The notes under the pieces: generated by a model | Told to the model about the DNA's origin: nothing | Databases searched by the model: none | Seen by the model: the letters and a program-made list of their open reading frames with translations, nothing else | Source of the DNA: Limnobacter sp. MED105 | GTDB lineage: Bacteria; Pseudomonadota; Gammaproteobacteria; Burkholderiales; Burkholderiaceae_B | Direction: 5' to 3' | DNA length: 55,374 bases | Assembly: GCF_000170915.1 (NCBI RefSeq) | Contig: NZ_ABCT01000017.1 | Coordinates: 1 to 55,374 of the forward strand | Translations under genes and position numbers: made by a program | In this document: positions 8,261 through 16,758 of the stretch, piece after piece | How the letters are laid out: each line of letters begins with the position of its first letter | Numbering within the stretch: position 1 is the stretch's first letter

Positions 8261-9892
8261 TCAGCGCGTCAAGACCACGCTTTGACAATCCATGGAATCC
8301 ACATTCACAGTCACTGTATTTAAATCCACACCCAACACCTGTAACAAACCATCGAGAATATTGCCCACCAGGCCCAAAATGGGGCTTAAAGCAGGTTCAA
8401 GTGCGTTGAGCAACAAATTGACCAAGCCATTCACAATGCCGTTGATCAGCGGGCCAACCAGTGGCAAATTCAAACCGATATCCAATTCAGTGTTCTGCAA
8501 CAAATTACCCAGCGTTTCTCCTACGCTCAGTTCAATGGTTTCGCTGAAAGGCGCCATACCATCAAAACTGTGTTGAACAGGGTCTGAGCGCAAACTGGTC
8601 TCAGCAGCCAAGGTGACACCAGCGTCCACCAAACCTAAAAAGTTCACATTCAAAATTTCAGCTGGCGCGCCACATTCCAGCGAACCCACGGTGGTGTTCA
8701 AATTACCAGCGCTATCTGAAATACAAACCTCAGCCACCGCCGGTACTACGGTCATCACCATGTTATTGGTTGAACGGGGATACCGGCACGTTAGTTCATT
8801 CACTTCGGCCAGCCCACCTGCTACACGCAGTTGAAGCCCCAAATCCAGCGCGCTCAAATTAACAAGTGCCAGGTTAAGGTTCAAAGGTTGACGAACCCGC
8901 ACATCCAACGCCACCTGCGCCGTTCGGCCCGTGGCAATCGGGTTTTTGTAAGGCATTTTCCGGCCAACAAATACTTGCGGCGCTTCCAGAATATTCACGC
9001 CCACATCCAGATTCAACAAGCCCGATGAAATAGGCAACACGTAACCCACGCCTTCGACCGCATTCAGCACAGTAACCTGCGCCAACTGCCCCAGATTGAC
9101 ATCCAGAGTGGTATTGGTTCGGCCCGACAAATCGAGGGCCAACAGATCGCCCACAGTGACATTGACGTTGTTCAAGGGTCCGCTCAAGGCACTCAGAATA
9201 CCCTCGACTTCCATTTTATCGGCTTCATCGGCATTGCCCACCAACAAGGCATCTTGCAACAAACCCAGTGCCGACAGGTTCAAAGACAACAAATCATTCA
9301 CATTGGCCACACCCAGTTCTGTCGCCAAAGCCAACAAATCCACGCGAATGTCACTGCCCAGCAAACTGCCCCACTGGGCCACATTCAAATTGATGGCGCC
9401 ACCACCCAATGCAGTCAGCAAACCATTCAACAAGGCGGACTGATTGGTGTCTACACTGACAAGGCCGCTGGACACCGAACCCACCACAGTTGGCGCCACT
9501 GTGGCCTCAGCCAGCACTGTGACTTCACGATTTGGCAAAAAAACCAGCAAACCATTGACCGGTCGAACAATAGTGACCCTGCTGGTAATTGAGTTGTCGC
9601 AATCATTGGTGGGTGCATCGTCAATAATGCACTCAATGGTCAAATCGTCGTCTTCGCTCACACCGTTGGCCAGGGCAATGGCCTGCGCCTCGGCAAACTC
9701 GGGGCCATTGGACATTTGACGGGCAGCAGTCAAGGCAACCAGATCAGCAACACCCTGCAAACGGGTTTTTTCCCAAGCCATGTGCCCCACCGCCAAAACA
9801 CCCAGGGCCCCCAAGCTCATGATGAGCACAAACACGGTCAAAATTGAATAGGCACCGCGCTGTGATTGCCGCGAATTTGGCTGCTTAACCAT
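8261..9892 (-). CDS. TadG-like Flp-pilus assembly protein (DUF2134-type)
   Basis: 543 residues. The N-terminus is the hallmark TadG segment: basic residues, RGAYS, one hydrophobic helix (about 16-40) and then KTRLQGVADLVALTAAR. The large extracytoplasmic region is Leu/Asn/Val rich with recurring motifs such as LLNGLLTALGG, LNLSALDL and VNLLLNALEP. It carries Cys residues in ECIIDDAPTNDCD and near the C-terminus. The ATG overlaps the stop of the upstream tadE-like gene by 8 bp, so the two are co-translated. No pilin, secretin or TadA/B/C gene lies in this window. It may be a minor pilus or an envelope-tethered protein. Confidence 0.8.
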   Translation of the reverse strand: MVKQPNSRQSQRGAYSILTVFVLIMSLGALGVLAVGHMAWEKTRLQGVADLVALTAARQMSNGPEFAEAQAIALANGVSEDDDLTIECIIDDAPTNDCDNSITSRVTIVRPVNGLLVFLPNREVTVLAEATVAPTVVGSVSSGLVSVDTNQSALLNGLLTALGGGAINLNVAQWGSLLGSDIRVDLLALATELGVANVNDLLSLNLSALGLLQDALLVGNADEADKMEVEGILSALSGPLNNVNVTVGDLLALDLSGRTNTTLDVNLGQLAQVTVLNAVEGVGYVLPISSGLLNLDVGVNILEAPQVFVGRKMPYKNPIATGRTAQVALDVRVRQPLNLNLALVNLSALDLGLQLRVAGGLAEVNELTCRYPRSTNNMVMTVVPAVAEVCISDSAGNLNTTVGSLECGAPAEILNVNFLGLVDAGVTLAAETSLRSDPVQHSFDGMAPFSETIELSVGETLGNLLQNTELDIGLNLPLVGPLINGIVNGLVNLLLNALEPALSPILGLVGNILDGLLQVLGVDLNTVTVNVDSMDCQSVVLTR

Positions 9893-10322
9893 CGTTGGGC
9901 TCCACACGTGTAGTGGACTCTGCTGACAAATTCTCAGGCAAAGGAATGAAAAAGGAATTTCCGACCAGGGGGTTACTGCTGTAGTTGGGATAATCAAGAC
10001 GTACCCGCAGGCAGGTTGAATCGCCGCAGGCAAAGGAGTTTACCGAAGGCACCACGCTTTCCCTAAAAGAACCCACGTAAGTGGGTAACAGGTCTTCCAG
10101 AGCGTCTTGCGCAAGGCTTTCATAATCACCAATTGCAAACCCGCTGCGGTACACCGTGGCTTGTCGCGCTGCTTCACTGGTGGTGTTGTTCATGATCAAC
10201 ATGGCTCCCAACAGCACCGAATACTCGACAATCGCGAAAATCACAGCCAACAAAATGGGCAGTGTCAGCACAAGCTCCACCATGAGCGCGCCTCGCTGAC
10301 GTAATTTGGACTGAGTTTTCAT
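9885..10322 (-). CDS. TadE-like pseudopilin
   Basis: 145-residue protein with the TadE signature: a basic start, RGALMVELVLTLPILLAVIFAIVEY and a conserved N-terminal helix with the Glu expected in prepilin-type proteins. A small periplasmic domain with CGDSTCLR follows. The ATG at 10322 is preferred over a TTG at 10355 because it puts the helix at the usual distance from the start. Its stop overlaps the TadG-like start. These proteins normally work as minor pseudopilins of tight-adherence (Flp) pili, whose core genes are absent here. Confidence 0.8.
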   Translation of the reverse strand: MKTQSKLRQRGALMVELVLTLPILLAVIFAIVEYSVLLGAMLIMNNTTSEAARQATVYRSGFAIGDYESLAQDALEDLLPTYVGSFRESVVPSVNSFACGDSTCLRVRLDYPNYSSNPLVGNSFFIPLPENLSAESTTRVEPNDG

Positions 10323-10655
10323 GATGGGATTGTCTTTGTCGAATGGGTTAGTCAAAAAGTGTTAATTAAAACATTACCTAATCACTTTGCCATCCAACAC
10401 TGAAAATAATAGGAATGAATAGGGTGAATTTTACCCCCTTATTTGTGTAAAAGAAAAATATTTCACTTATATTTCAATCAGATAAAGCTTATCGCGATAT
10501 CAAACTGAAAATCAATCAAACAATTGTTCAAGAACACAGATTCCTACATTATGTCAGCTTTTTACTTACAAATGATTAACCCCTTGAGTTAAAAAAACAA
10601 AGCCGGCTGAACCAGCCGGCTTTGTGAATTGAAATTAAAACCAATTATTAACAGT
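10323..10655. other. AT-rich intergenic stretch upstream of the tadE-like gene
   Basis: About 330 bp without a credible gene. Positions 10360-10590 are markedly more AT-rich than neighbouring coding sequence and contain short A/T runs, which suggests a promoter region for the minus-strand tadE/tadG pair and possibly silencing by nucleoid proteins. The only clear element is the terminator at 10591-10625. Confidence 0.55.
10591..10625 (-). terminator. Rho-independent terminator of the Arg/Asp/His-repeat protein gene
   Basis: ACAAAGCCGGCT (10597-10608) pairs perfectly with AGCCGGCTTTGT (10614-10625) over a 5-nt loop. Read on the minus strand the stem runs into a T run (10591-10597), placed 31 bp past the stop at 10656. 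Confidence 0.92.
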
Positions 10656-11228
10656 TTAGTCGTCTCTACCCCGACCATGTTTGCCATGACCATGGCCACG
10701 ATCATCGTGTTTCCAGTGTTTACCATGCCCACGGTGATCATGATCCCGGCGATGCTCGCGGTAGTCACGGCGATCGTAATCACGACGGTCATAGTCCCGG
10801 CGATCATAATAATCGCGACGGTCGTAGCCACCGCGATTTACGTAGGTGACACGATCGCGATAGATGTAACGCTGTTCAATGTAGCGGGGGCTGAAGTCGT
10901 AGTAATCACGAGACTTCACAAAGTACACCGGCCGTGAACAAGCGTCATAGCGACCACAATATCGACCCCATTTTTTCAGATGCCCTGGGGGCACGTGCAA
11001 GTACACCGGAGACAGGATTCGCGAAGGGCGAGTCACGATCAGGGGTTCGGCATACACCAGCGCCGGGTAGCGCCCATTGTCGATATTGACTGAACCATAC
11101 ACGCCGGGGAGCACTTCCCCGCCCACGCCAATCGAAATATTGACGGCCTGGGCCTGCATGGGCGCCAAGGCAAGACCAGTCAAAACAGCAAAACTGGCCG
11201 AAAAAATTCTGAACAATCGAGTTTTCAT
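10656..11228 (-). CDS. Secreted Arg/Asp/Tyr/His-repeat protein
   Basis: 190 residues. Signal peptide 1-28 (cleavage after AQA), then a conserved-looking domain (about 29-125) with GGEVLPGVYGSVNI, PPGHLKKWGRYCGRY and paired Cys at 91 and 97. Four tandem DRRDY-type units at 136-155 precede a tail rich in His, Gly, Lys and Asp. Similar small exported proteins with basic His-rich tails occur widely in Burkholderiales with no firm function. The tail could bind metal or polyanions. The start is fixed by a strong AAGGAGG site 7 nt upstream of the ATG. The gene is monocistronic. Confidence 0.8.
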   Translation of the reverse strand: MKTRLFRIFSASFAVLTGLALAPMQAQAVNISIGVGGEVLPGVYGSVNIDNGRYPALVYAEPLIVTRPSRILSPVYLHVPPGHLKKWGRYCGRYDACSRPVYFVKSRDYYDFSPRYIEQRYIYRDRVTYVNRGGYDRRDYYDRRDYDRRDYDRRDYREHRRDHDHRGHGKHWKHDDRGHGHGKHGRGRDD

Positions 11229-11361
11229 CACAAATCCTCCTTGCCGTGATGTCAACTAAAACGCAACGGCCTTCGTTTGGTTGACTCGGAATAAATAAGC
11301 AGTAAAGCTTGTTTAACCCTATGATGGTCTTTCCCACACACAAGAATGATGGAGTAATAAA

Positions 11362-11745
11362 ATGACTAAAACTATGCGCGCAACAGCAATGGCAGTTTTG
11401 TTGAGCTTTTCAAGCAGCTTTATTGTGGCACCAGCCCACGCAGCAATCGTGAGCACCGAAGAAGCGGTTGCCATGCATCAGCAAGACCGCTCCGAACTCA
11501 AGCAATTCTTCGATCGTGAAGACATTGCCAAAGCACTGCAAGCTCATGGTGTAAGCCCTGAAGTTGCCAAGGCCCGTGTGGATTCCATGACAGAAGAAGA
11601 AGCCCAGAAGCTGGCCGCCCACATTGAGAACGCACCCGCAGGTGCCGGCATTGTTGGTGTACTATTTACTGTCTTCATTATTTTGTTGGTAACCGACATT
11701 CTTGGCCTGACCAAGGTATTTCCGTTTACCCGTTCCGTTCGATGA
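11362..11745 (+). CDS. PA2779-family small exported membrane protein
   Basis: 127 residues. Signal peptide (about 1-27, cleavage after AHA), an acidic helical section with MHQQDRSELKQFFDREDIAKAL and HGVSPEVAKARVDSMTEEE, and a C-terminal hydrophobic helix (about 95-113). This is the architecture of the PA2779 family, which is almost always adjacent to a PA2778-type peptidase. Good GGAG site 7 nt before the ATG. Its stop overlaps the next gene by 4 bp (ATGA), so the two are translationally coupled. The biological role is unknown; it may be the substrate or partner of the peptidase. Confidence 0.82.
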   Translation: MTKTMRATAMAVLLSFSSSFIVAPAHAAIVSTEEAVAMHQQDRSELKQFFDREDIAKALQAHGVSPEVAKARVDSMTEEEAQKLAAHIENAPAGAGIVGVLFTVFIILLVTDILGLTKVFPFTRSVR

Positions 11746-12695
11746 AATTACGTTTTTCCAGTACCGCCTGGGCCCGCTTGGCGGGCTCAGCTGTACTTGT
11801 AGGGCTGTTGGCTTCTTGTTCAATTTTGCCAACAGTCCCGCAAGACCTTCAAAACACCGTTCAAACCCAAGCACCTGTTGAACTCAAAAACGTGCCGTTT
11901 TTCGCACAGGAAGAGTTTTACTGCGGTCCGTCAACATTGGCCATGGTGCTTAACCACGCCGGTGAAAACACCGACCCGAACAAACTGGCTGAACTGGTAT
12001 ACCTGCCCGGCCGCCAAGGCAGCTTGCAACTTGAAATGCTGGCAGCCCCTCGCCGTTTAGGCTACCTGAGTTACCAAATTGAACCCAAACTTCCCGCCCT
12101 GTTTGACGCCCTGAATGCTGGTGCACCCGTGGTGGTTCTTCTCAATCTTTCACTGCCGATTGCACCGCAATGGCACTACGCCGTGGTGGTGGGTTACGAG
12201 CCTGGCAGCAACAGCATGATTTTGCGCTCTGGCCCGAAGGAACGTGAGTTGATTCCCGTGGCCACCTTTTTGAAACTTTGGGAACGCTCACAGAACTGGG
12301 GCTTTACCGTGATTAAAACCACCGCCGAACCACCCAGCTACGTGAATGCACAAGGCTATCTGAATTCAGCGGTTGCGCTTGAGCGCTCCAACACTGAGAA
12401 AGCCGGTCAGGCTTACCAACAGGGTGCGAAAACCTGGCCCACTGAGCCCTGGTTTCATTTTGGTTTGGGTAACCTGGCCTATGGGGCCAAAAGTTATGTG
12501 GAAGCCGAACAGCACTACCGCAAGGCAGTGGGTGTGTACCCCGACATGGCTGATGCCTGGAACAACCTGGCGGAAACTCTGATCAAGCTGGACCGCAAGA
12601 ATGAAGCCCGTGCAGCCATCAACAAAGCGATTGCCATAGGCGGTGGGCGCATTGCTGCCTACAAGGAAACAGCCCAGAAAATACAGGCCGACTGA
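11742..12695 (+). CDS. PA2778-family C39-like cysteine peptidase lipoprotein with TPR repeats
   Basis: 317 residues. Lipoprotein signal with lipobox LLASC (C26), then a papain-like C39 domain with catalytic Cys61 in YCGPSTLAM and His145 in WHYAVVVG, then tetratricopeptide repeats at about 205-315 (WFHFGLGNLAYGAK, AWNNLAETLIKL). C39 domains usually cleave double-Gly leaders; here the enzyme is anchored on the periplasmic face of an envelope membrane. It overlaps the PA2779 gene and shares one base with the SemiSWEET gene downstream. The target is unknown. Confidence 0.85.
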   Translation: MKLRFSSTAWARLAGSAVLVGLLASCSILPTVPQDLQNTVQTQAPVELKNVPFFAQEEFYCGPSTLAMVLNHAGENTDPNKLAELVYLPGRQGSLQLEMLAAPRRLGYLSYQIEPKLPALFDALNAGAPVVVLLNLSLPIAPQWHYAVVVGYEPGSNSMILRSGPKERELIPVATFLKLWERSQNWGFTVIKTTAEPPSYVNAQGYLNSAVALERSNTEKAGQAYQQGAKTWPTEPWFHFGLGNLAYGAKSYVEAEQHYRKAVGVYPDMADAWNNLAETLIKLDRKNEARAAINKAIAIGGGRIAAYKETAQKIQAD

Positions 12696-12958
12696 TGCAG
12701 CTGGATTGGGCCCAAACCTTGGGCTTTGTGGCCGCAGCACTCACCACCTTTTCGTTTATTCCGCAGGTGGTGTATTGCTGGAAAACACGCGACACCCGAA
12801 GCATTTCTTTGGGCATGTACGCGTGTTTTTGTTTGGGCGTGCTTCTGTGGCTTGTTTACGGTTTGTTGGTGCAGCAATGGCCTGTTGTGGTGGCCAATGC
12901 AGTCACATTGTTGCTCGCCAGCTCTATTCTGTATTTGAAACTGAATCAAAAACCATGA
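12695..12958 (+). CDS. SemiSWEET family sugar transporter (PQ-loop)
   Basis: 87-residue protein with three helices and the PQ-loop motif FIPQVVYCWKTRDTRSIS (about 20-37), the half-unit that dimerises to form a facilitative sugar pore. The start ATG shares one base with the preceding TGA, and its own stop overlaps the next start by 4 bp, so it lies within a tightly packed operon. Substrate unknown. Confidence 0.88.
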   Translation: MQLDWAQTLGFVAAALTTFSFIPQVVYCWKTRDTRSISLGMYACFCLGVLLWLVYGLLVQQWPVVVANAVTLLLASSILYLKLNQKP

Positions 12959-13686
12959 TCAAGGCAATTTTGACGGGGCATAGCAAAGGGCTGGGCTTGG
13001 GTATTGCCCGCGCACTTCTGCAACAAGGGCATGCTGTATTGGGCATTGCCCGATCACAAAACACTGAACTTCAACAACAATACAACGAAGATCTTCAGCA
13101 AATAAGCCTTGATTTGGCACAACCCGGCGCACTTGAGCAGCTTGAAAGCAGCCCCCAACTGCTGAAATTCATTGCAAACGCAACACAATTGCTTTTAATT
13201 AACAACGCGGGCCTGGTGTCTCCAATAGGGCCATTGAGTGCGCAAGCCACTGTCGATATTTCCAGAAGTGTTCAGCTCAATGTTGCAGTGCCTTTGGCCC
13301 TGAGCGCCTTGCTGGCCCGGAAAATTCAGGGCACGCAGCAACTTCGGATACTGCATGTGTCCAGTGGCGCTGCTCAAAGTGCTTACCCGGGCTGGAGCGT
13401 GTATTGCGCCACCAAGGCCGCGCTCGACATGCATGCTCGGGCTGTGCAACAAGACCAACTGCCGAATGTCGCCATTTGCAGCCTGGCACCCGGCGTGATC
13501 GACACCGCCATGCAAACACAAATTCGGGAAACCGATGAATCACTGTTTCCCAACAAACAGCGGTTTATTGAGCTAAAAAACAGCAATGCCCTGAGCAGTC
13601 CGAACATGGCCGGCGAGAGGCTGGTGCACTACCTTCTCGGTCCGGATTTCGGCAAGAAGGCCGTGGCAGACCTGCGCACCTGTTGA
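12955..13686 (+). CDS. Short-chain dehydrogenase/reductase (YueD / sepiapterin-reductase-like)
   Basis: 243-residue SDR. The nucleotide-binding glycine motif is TGHSKGLGLGIA (about 6-17). A catalytic Ser in LHVSSGAAQ and Tyr/Lys in YCATKAA complete the active site. The overall pattern is closest to the benzil/sepiapterin reductase branch, which reduces dicarbonyls with NADPH. The ATG overlaps the SemiSWEET stop by 4 bp. It is the last gene of the four-gene cluster and convergent with ndh (stops 22 bp apart). Confidence 0.8.
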   Translation: MIKAILTGHSKGLGLGIARALLQQGHAVLGIARSQNTELQQQYNEDLQQISLDLAQPGALEQLESSPQLLKFIANATQLLLINNAGLVSPIGPLSAQATVDISRSVQLNVAVPLALSALLARKIQGTQQLRILHVSSGAAQSAYPGWSVYCATKAALDMHARAVQQDQLPNVAICSLAPGVIDTAMQTQIRETDESLFPNKQRFIELKNSNALSSPNMAGERLVHYLLGPDFGKKAVADLRTC

Positions 13687-13708
13687 TCCAAAAACCTGCC
13701 GATATGGC

Positions 13709-15013
13709 TTAGTGCAATTTCACCAAAGGCGTGGCGCGTTTGAGCAGAAAACGCGCCATGGCCAGCAAAAAAGTTTTCATGCCGCCCAGCACTGCATAGT
13801 GGTGCATCAGGTGCAAACTTGCGTACATGCTGCGCGCAAAAAAACCTTCTACAAACATGCTGCTGGCCTTGAACAGGCCGCCCATTAAACTACCCACCGA
13901 GCTGCGAGAACCCAGCGACACCAGAGAACCGTGGTCTTTGTACAGGTAAGGTTTACCCAAGGCTGCCTTGCCACGTTCGGCATTCAATATGGTTTTGTAA
14001 ATGTAGTCTGCCTGCTGGTGCGCCGATTGCGCGCGCGGAGGCACCATGCTTCCATCGGGTTGCACACAAGCCGCGCAATCACCCAATGAAAAAATATGCT
14101 GCTGGCCCTTTACCCGCAAGTCACCCTCGACTTCCAGTTGATTGTTGCGGTTCACCGGCAAGCCCAAATTGGCCAGCCACGCCGGTGCCTTGATGCCCGC
14201 CGCCCACACACACAAATCGGCTTGGTAACGATTTCCACTGGCATCCAATACTTGCTTGGATGAAATTTCGACCACCCTGCAATTGTTGACCACAGTAATG
14301 TGACGTTGCTCGAGCAAACGCAAAGCCGCGCTGGACACACTTTCAGGCAGCACCGGCAAAATACTGGGTGCACCTTCCAGAATGGTAATGGTTACATCGC
14401 TGGCTGCATCAATTCGGCTAAAGCCGTAGCGACTGTGCACATGGCTTGCTTCCCGCAGCTCGGCGGCCAACTCTACACCGGTAGCGCCAGCGCCAATGAT
14501 GACGATATCAAGGCTTGCCGATGGATCCAGTTTTTTACGCAAATCAAGCGTGGCCAATTGTTTGAGCATCTTCAGGCGAAAACTCTCGGCCTGTTGCGGA
14601 CCGTCCAGCGAAATGGTGAAGTCTTGTGCACCTTTCACACCGAAATAATTGGATTGACTGCCCACGGAGATCACAAGCGTTCCAAAGTGCAACACACGTT
14701 TGGGCAACACTTCATCGCCCACATCATCGCGAACGGCTGCAATTTCAACCTGCTTGCCCTCCGTGTTCAAACCCTCCATTGCACCCAGTACAAAATTAAA
14801 ACCATTGTTGTGGGCCAACATGGGGTAAGACAAACCCTCTTGGTGAATGTCCAGCGTACCCGCCGCCACTTCATGTAACGATGGCTTCCAAATATGGTAC
14901 ATCTTGGCGTCGACCAGCGTAACGCGGTCAGGGCCCAGCTTGCGCCCCAGTTTGCAGGCCAACTCCAGGCCACCTGCTCCGCCGCCCACGATCACGATTG
15001 ATGAAAGGTCCAA
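13709..15013 (-). CDS. ndh: Type II NADH:quinone oxidoreductase
   Basis: Single-subunit, non-proton-pumping NADH dehydrogenase at the inner face of the membrane. 434 residues with FAD motif IVIVGGGAGGLELA (about 6-19), NAD motif IVIIGAGATGVELAAEL, C-terminal FAD motif HIFSLGDCAA and an amphipathic C-terminal tail for membrane binding. The start is a TTG at 15013, preferred because GGGAG lies 7 nt upstream; another TTG at 15037 would add eight residues. Convergent with the SDR gene. Confidence 0.88.
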   Translation of the reverse strand: MDLSSIVIVGGGAGGLELACKLGRKLGPDRVTLVDAKMYHIWKPSLHEVAAGTLDIHQEGLSYPMLAHNNGFNFVLGAMEGLNTEGKQVEIAAVRDDVGDEVLPKRVLHFGTLVISVGSQSNYFGVKGAQDFTISLDGPQQAESFRLKMLKQLATLDLRKKLDPSASLDIVIIGAGATGVELAAELREASHVHSRYGFSRIDAASDVTITILEGAPSILPVLPESVSSAALRLLEQRHITVVNNCRVVEISSKQVLDASGNRYQADLCVWAAGIKAPAWLANLGLPVNRNNQLEVEGDLRVKGQQHIFSLGDCAACVQPDGSMVPPRAQSAHQQADYIYKTILNAERGKAALGKPYLYKDHGSLVSLGSRSSVGSLMGGLFKASSMFVEGFFARSMYASLHLMHHYAVLGGMKTFLLAMARFLLKRATPLVKLH

Positions 15014-15115
15014 AGTATCGCTCCCGGAAAATAACAAAACATGATTCTTGATAGATTAAGCGCGAATCGATGCAATATTCATTCCGAGAGTCATCTTTGC
15101 TCGTTTCAGACTGGG

Positions 15116-16540
15116 TTAACGAATTGATTCAGCCACCGCCTGGTTCATGGTGGCCAAGCCTTGCAAAGCCATTCGGGCAGTTGCCGCACCATCTAGTTCC
15201 ACCTCTTTTTCAACGGTTTTGAATTTGTCAGCGCCCATGCCTGCCAGGTTTTGCAATGTGCCAACCACGCGCAAAGCGGTATTTTTGTCGCTATCAAATC
15301 CCCCAACATCCTTAAAATTGGCGAACTGCCCCGCAATCAAGACAGGGTTGTCTGCCCGCAGCAAATTGCCGCTGACATGGGTTTGAACCAGAAACTCACC
15401 AGTACCTGCTGCCACACTCATGCCCGATTTGGCATCCGCCTCAGAACGTTTTCTGAAAATGGATGAACCCGACCCTGAGGATTCGTGATCAGCGATATTG
15501 ATGGTTTGGGTTACGTTCATGCCCTCATAGTTTTTTCCGCCCCAGGCAATGCGATTGCCAATGTTGCCAGCACCAATACCGGTGAACCCTCGCGAAATCA
15601 ACTTCATGCCCGTGGGGGCCATGACCAGAAATACGCGTTTGGAATGTCCGACGTCTTTGGTAATGTAAACAGGGGCCTCGGGTGTACTGCCCTGCTGCGT
15701 GGCGTCATACACGCCACCCTCAGGTGGATTGCCATAGGTCAAGTCGAGCCCAGTGGTGGCCATCCGGGATTTAAAGTCTTCGAATGCCTTGTCGGTAATG
15801 GCCTGAAAAGCAGCCACATCGACATTGGGAATTTTATACTTCACCGTGACACGGGTTGAACCGTAATCGCTGCCCAGCAAATAGCCTCCCCGGGTATTCG
15901 CCTTGACCTCGCCACTGACATCAAACAGCACCCGGTACTCAGTCAAGAATACTTTTTTACCTTTGATCTTCAAGTTCCCGTCCGCCACCCCGCTGGTGGG
16001 CAAAATCGACACGGGCTCCTTCAAAGTGGACAACACCAATTCCGATGTCATCGCCTGCGCCTTCACTGAACCAATCGGTGCCGCAGTCGCAACCTTCTGA
16101 AACTCCTCAAGGCTTAGTATTTTTTCTCCACCCGGTGTGGCGCAATTTTTCGCCAATGCCAATTGGGTCAGAAAGTCTTTTCGGTTGGCAGCCAGTTTGG
16201 CTTTTTCAACCGCCGCTGGATCGGGGCCAATCGCAGCCTCAGCCTGGTCTTGCGCCAAGGTGCCCGCCACTTTGGCTGCAATACCACCAAAAGCGCCGAA
16301 CAAACCACCTGCAACCTGCGAAGTAGCCACCTGCCCACCTACGTTGGCCGCACCACCCGCCGCCGCAGTCCCCAAGCCACGCTCTGTGTTACCCGCCTCG
16401 ATGTAGCCGTTCATTTCGGCTTGCTGAGTAGCGATTGCATCACAGTTCAAACCACTGTCAGCACCCTGAATGCGGTCAATTGACCAGGCCAAACCTGGAA
16501 TGAAGCCCAATGCTGCGGCAACTATTAATTTTGATTTCAT
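15116..16540 (-). CDS. Secreted protein of unknown function with glycine-zipper-like segment
   Basis: 474 residues. Signal peptide 1-20 (cleavage after AWS), then a Gly/Ala-rich segment at about 56-95 (GTAAAGGAANVGG, GLFGAFGGIAAK) resembling glycine-zipper insertion segments of outer-membrane proteins. A long domain follows, with KKVFLTEYRVLFDVSG, GGYLLGSDYGSTRVTVKYKI and KRVFLVMAPTGMKLIS. I do not recognise the family. A clear GGAG site precedes the ATG. It is monocistronic and divergent from the RND efflux operon, sharing a 218-bp control region. An envelope location is likely. Confidence 0.75.
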   Translation of the reverse strand: MKSKLIVAAALGFIPGLAWSIDRIQGADSGLNCDAIATQQAEMNGYIEAGNTERGLGTAAAGGAANVGGQVATSQVAGGLFGAFGGIAAKVAGTLAQDQAEAAIGPDPAAVEKAKLAANRKDFLTQLALAKNCATPGGEKILSLEEFQKVATAAPIGSVKAQAMTSELVLSTLKEPVSILPTSGVADGNLKIKGKKVFLTEYRVLFDVSGEVKANTRGGYLLGSDYGSTRVTVKYKIPNVDVAAFQAITDKAFEDFKSRMATTGLDLTYGNPPEGGVYDATQQGSTPEAPVYITKDVGHSKRVFLVMAPTGMKLISRGFTGIGAGNIGNRIAWGGKNYEGMNVTQTINIADHESSGSGSSIFRKRSEADAKSGMSVAAGTGEFLVQTHVSGNLLRADNPVLIAGQFANFKDVGGFDSDKNTALRVVGTLQNLAGMGADKFKTVEKEVELDGAATARMALQGLATMNQAVAESIR

Positions 16541-16605
16541 GACAAGCTCCGCAAGAAATTTTAACGATCGTACTTATGAAAAATAATGCGTAACGGAACC
16601 ACACA

Positions 16606-16627
16606 CACCCCCTAAAATTAGGGGGTG
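16606..16627. repeat. 22-bp palindrome between the secreted protein gene and the efflux operon
   Basis: CACCCCCTAA (16606-16615) is perfectly complementary to TTAGGGGGTG (16618-16627) with a 2-nt centre. It has no T-tract and sits between two divergent promoters, so an operator is likelier than a terminator. Confidence 0.6.
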
Positions 16628-16666
16628 CTACACCTGTATTAGTCCGCTATGCGTACTTGTCCCTAT

Positions 16667-16706
16667 TTGACAGTCAATTTTTTCAATGAAAAAATGAACG
16701 TTCATT
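16667..16706 (+). promoter_or_regulatory. Putative promoter and TetR-type operator of the RND efflux operon
   Basis: A perfect 14-bp palindrome, AATGAACGTTCATT (16693-16706), lies 52 bp before the adaptor ATG. TTGACA (16667-16672) is a consensus -35. The best-spaced -10 candidate, AAAAAT at 16690-16695, is weak and abuts the palindrome. Self-regulation by the TetR protein encoded at the operon's 3' end is the simplest reading and is inference. Confidence 0.65.
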
Positions 16707-16758
16707 CAGTATTCTTGTCTATTCACTGTTCCCGCATTGCTAATTTCGAGGTAGTACC

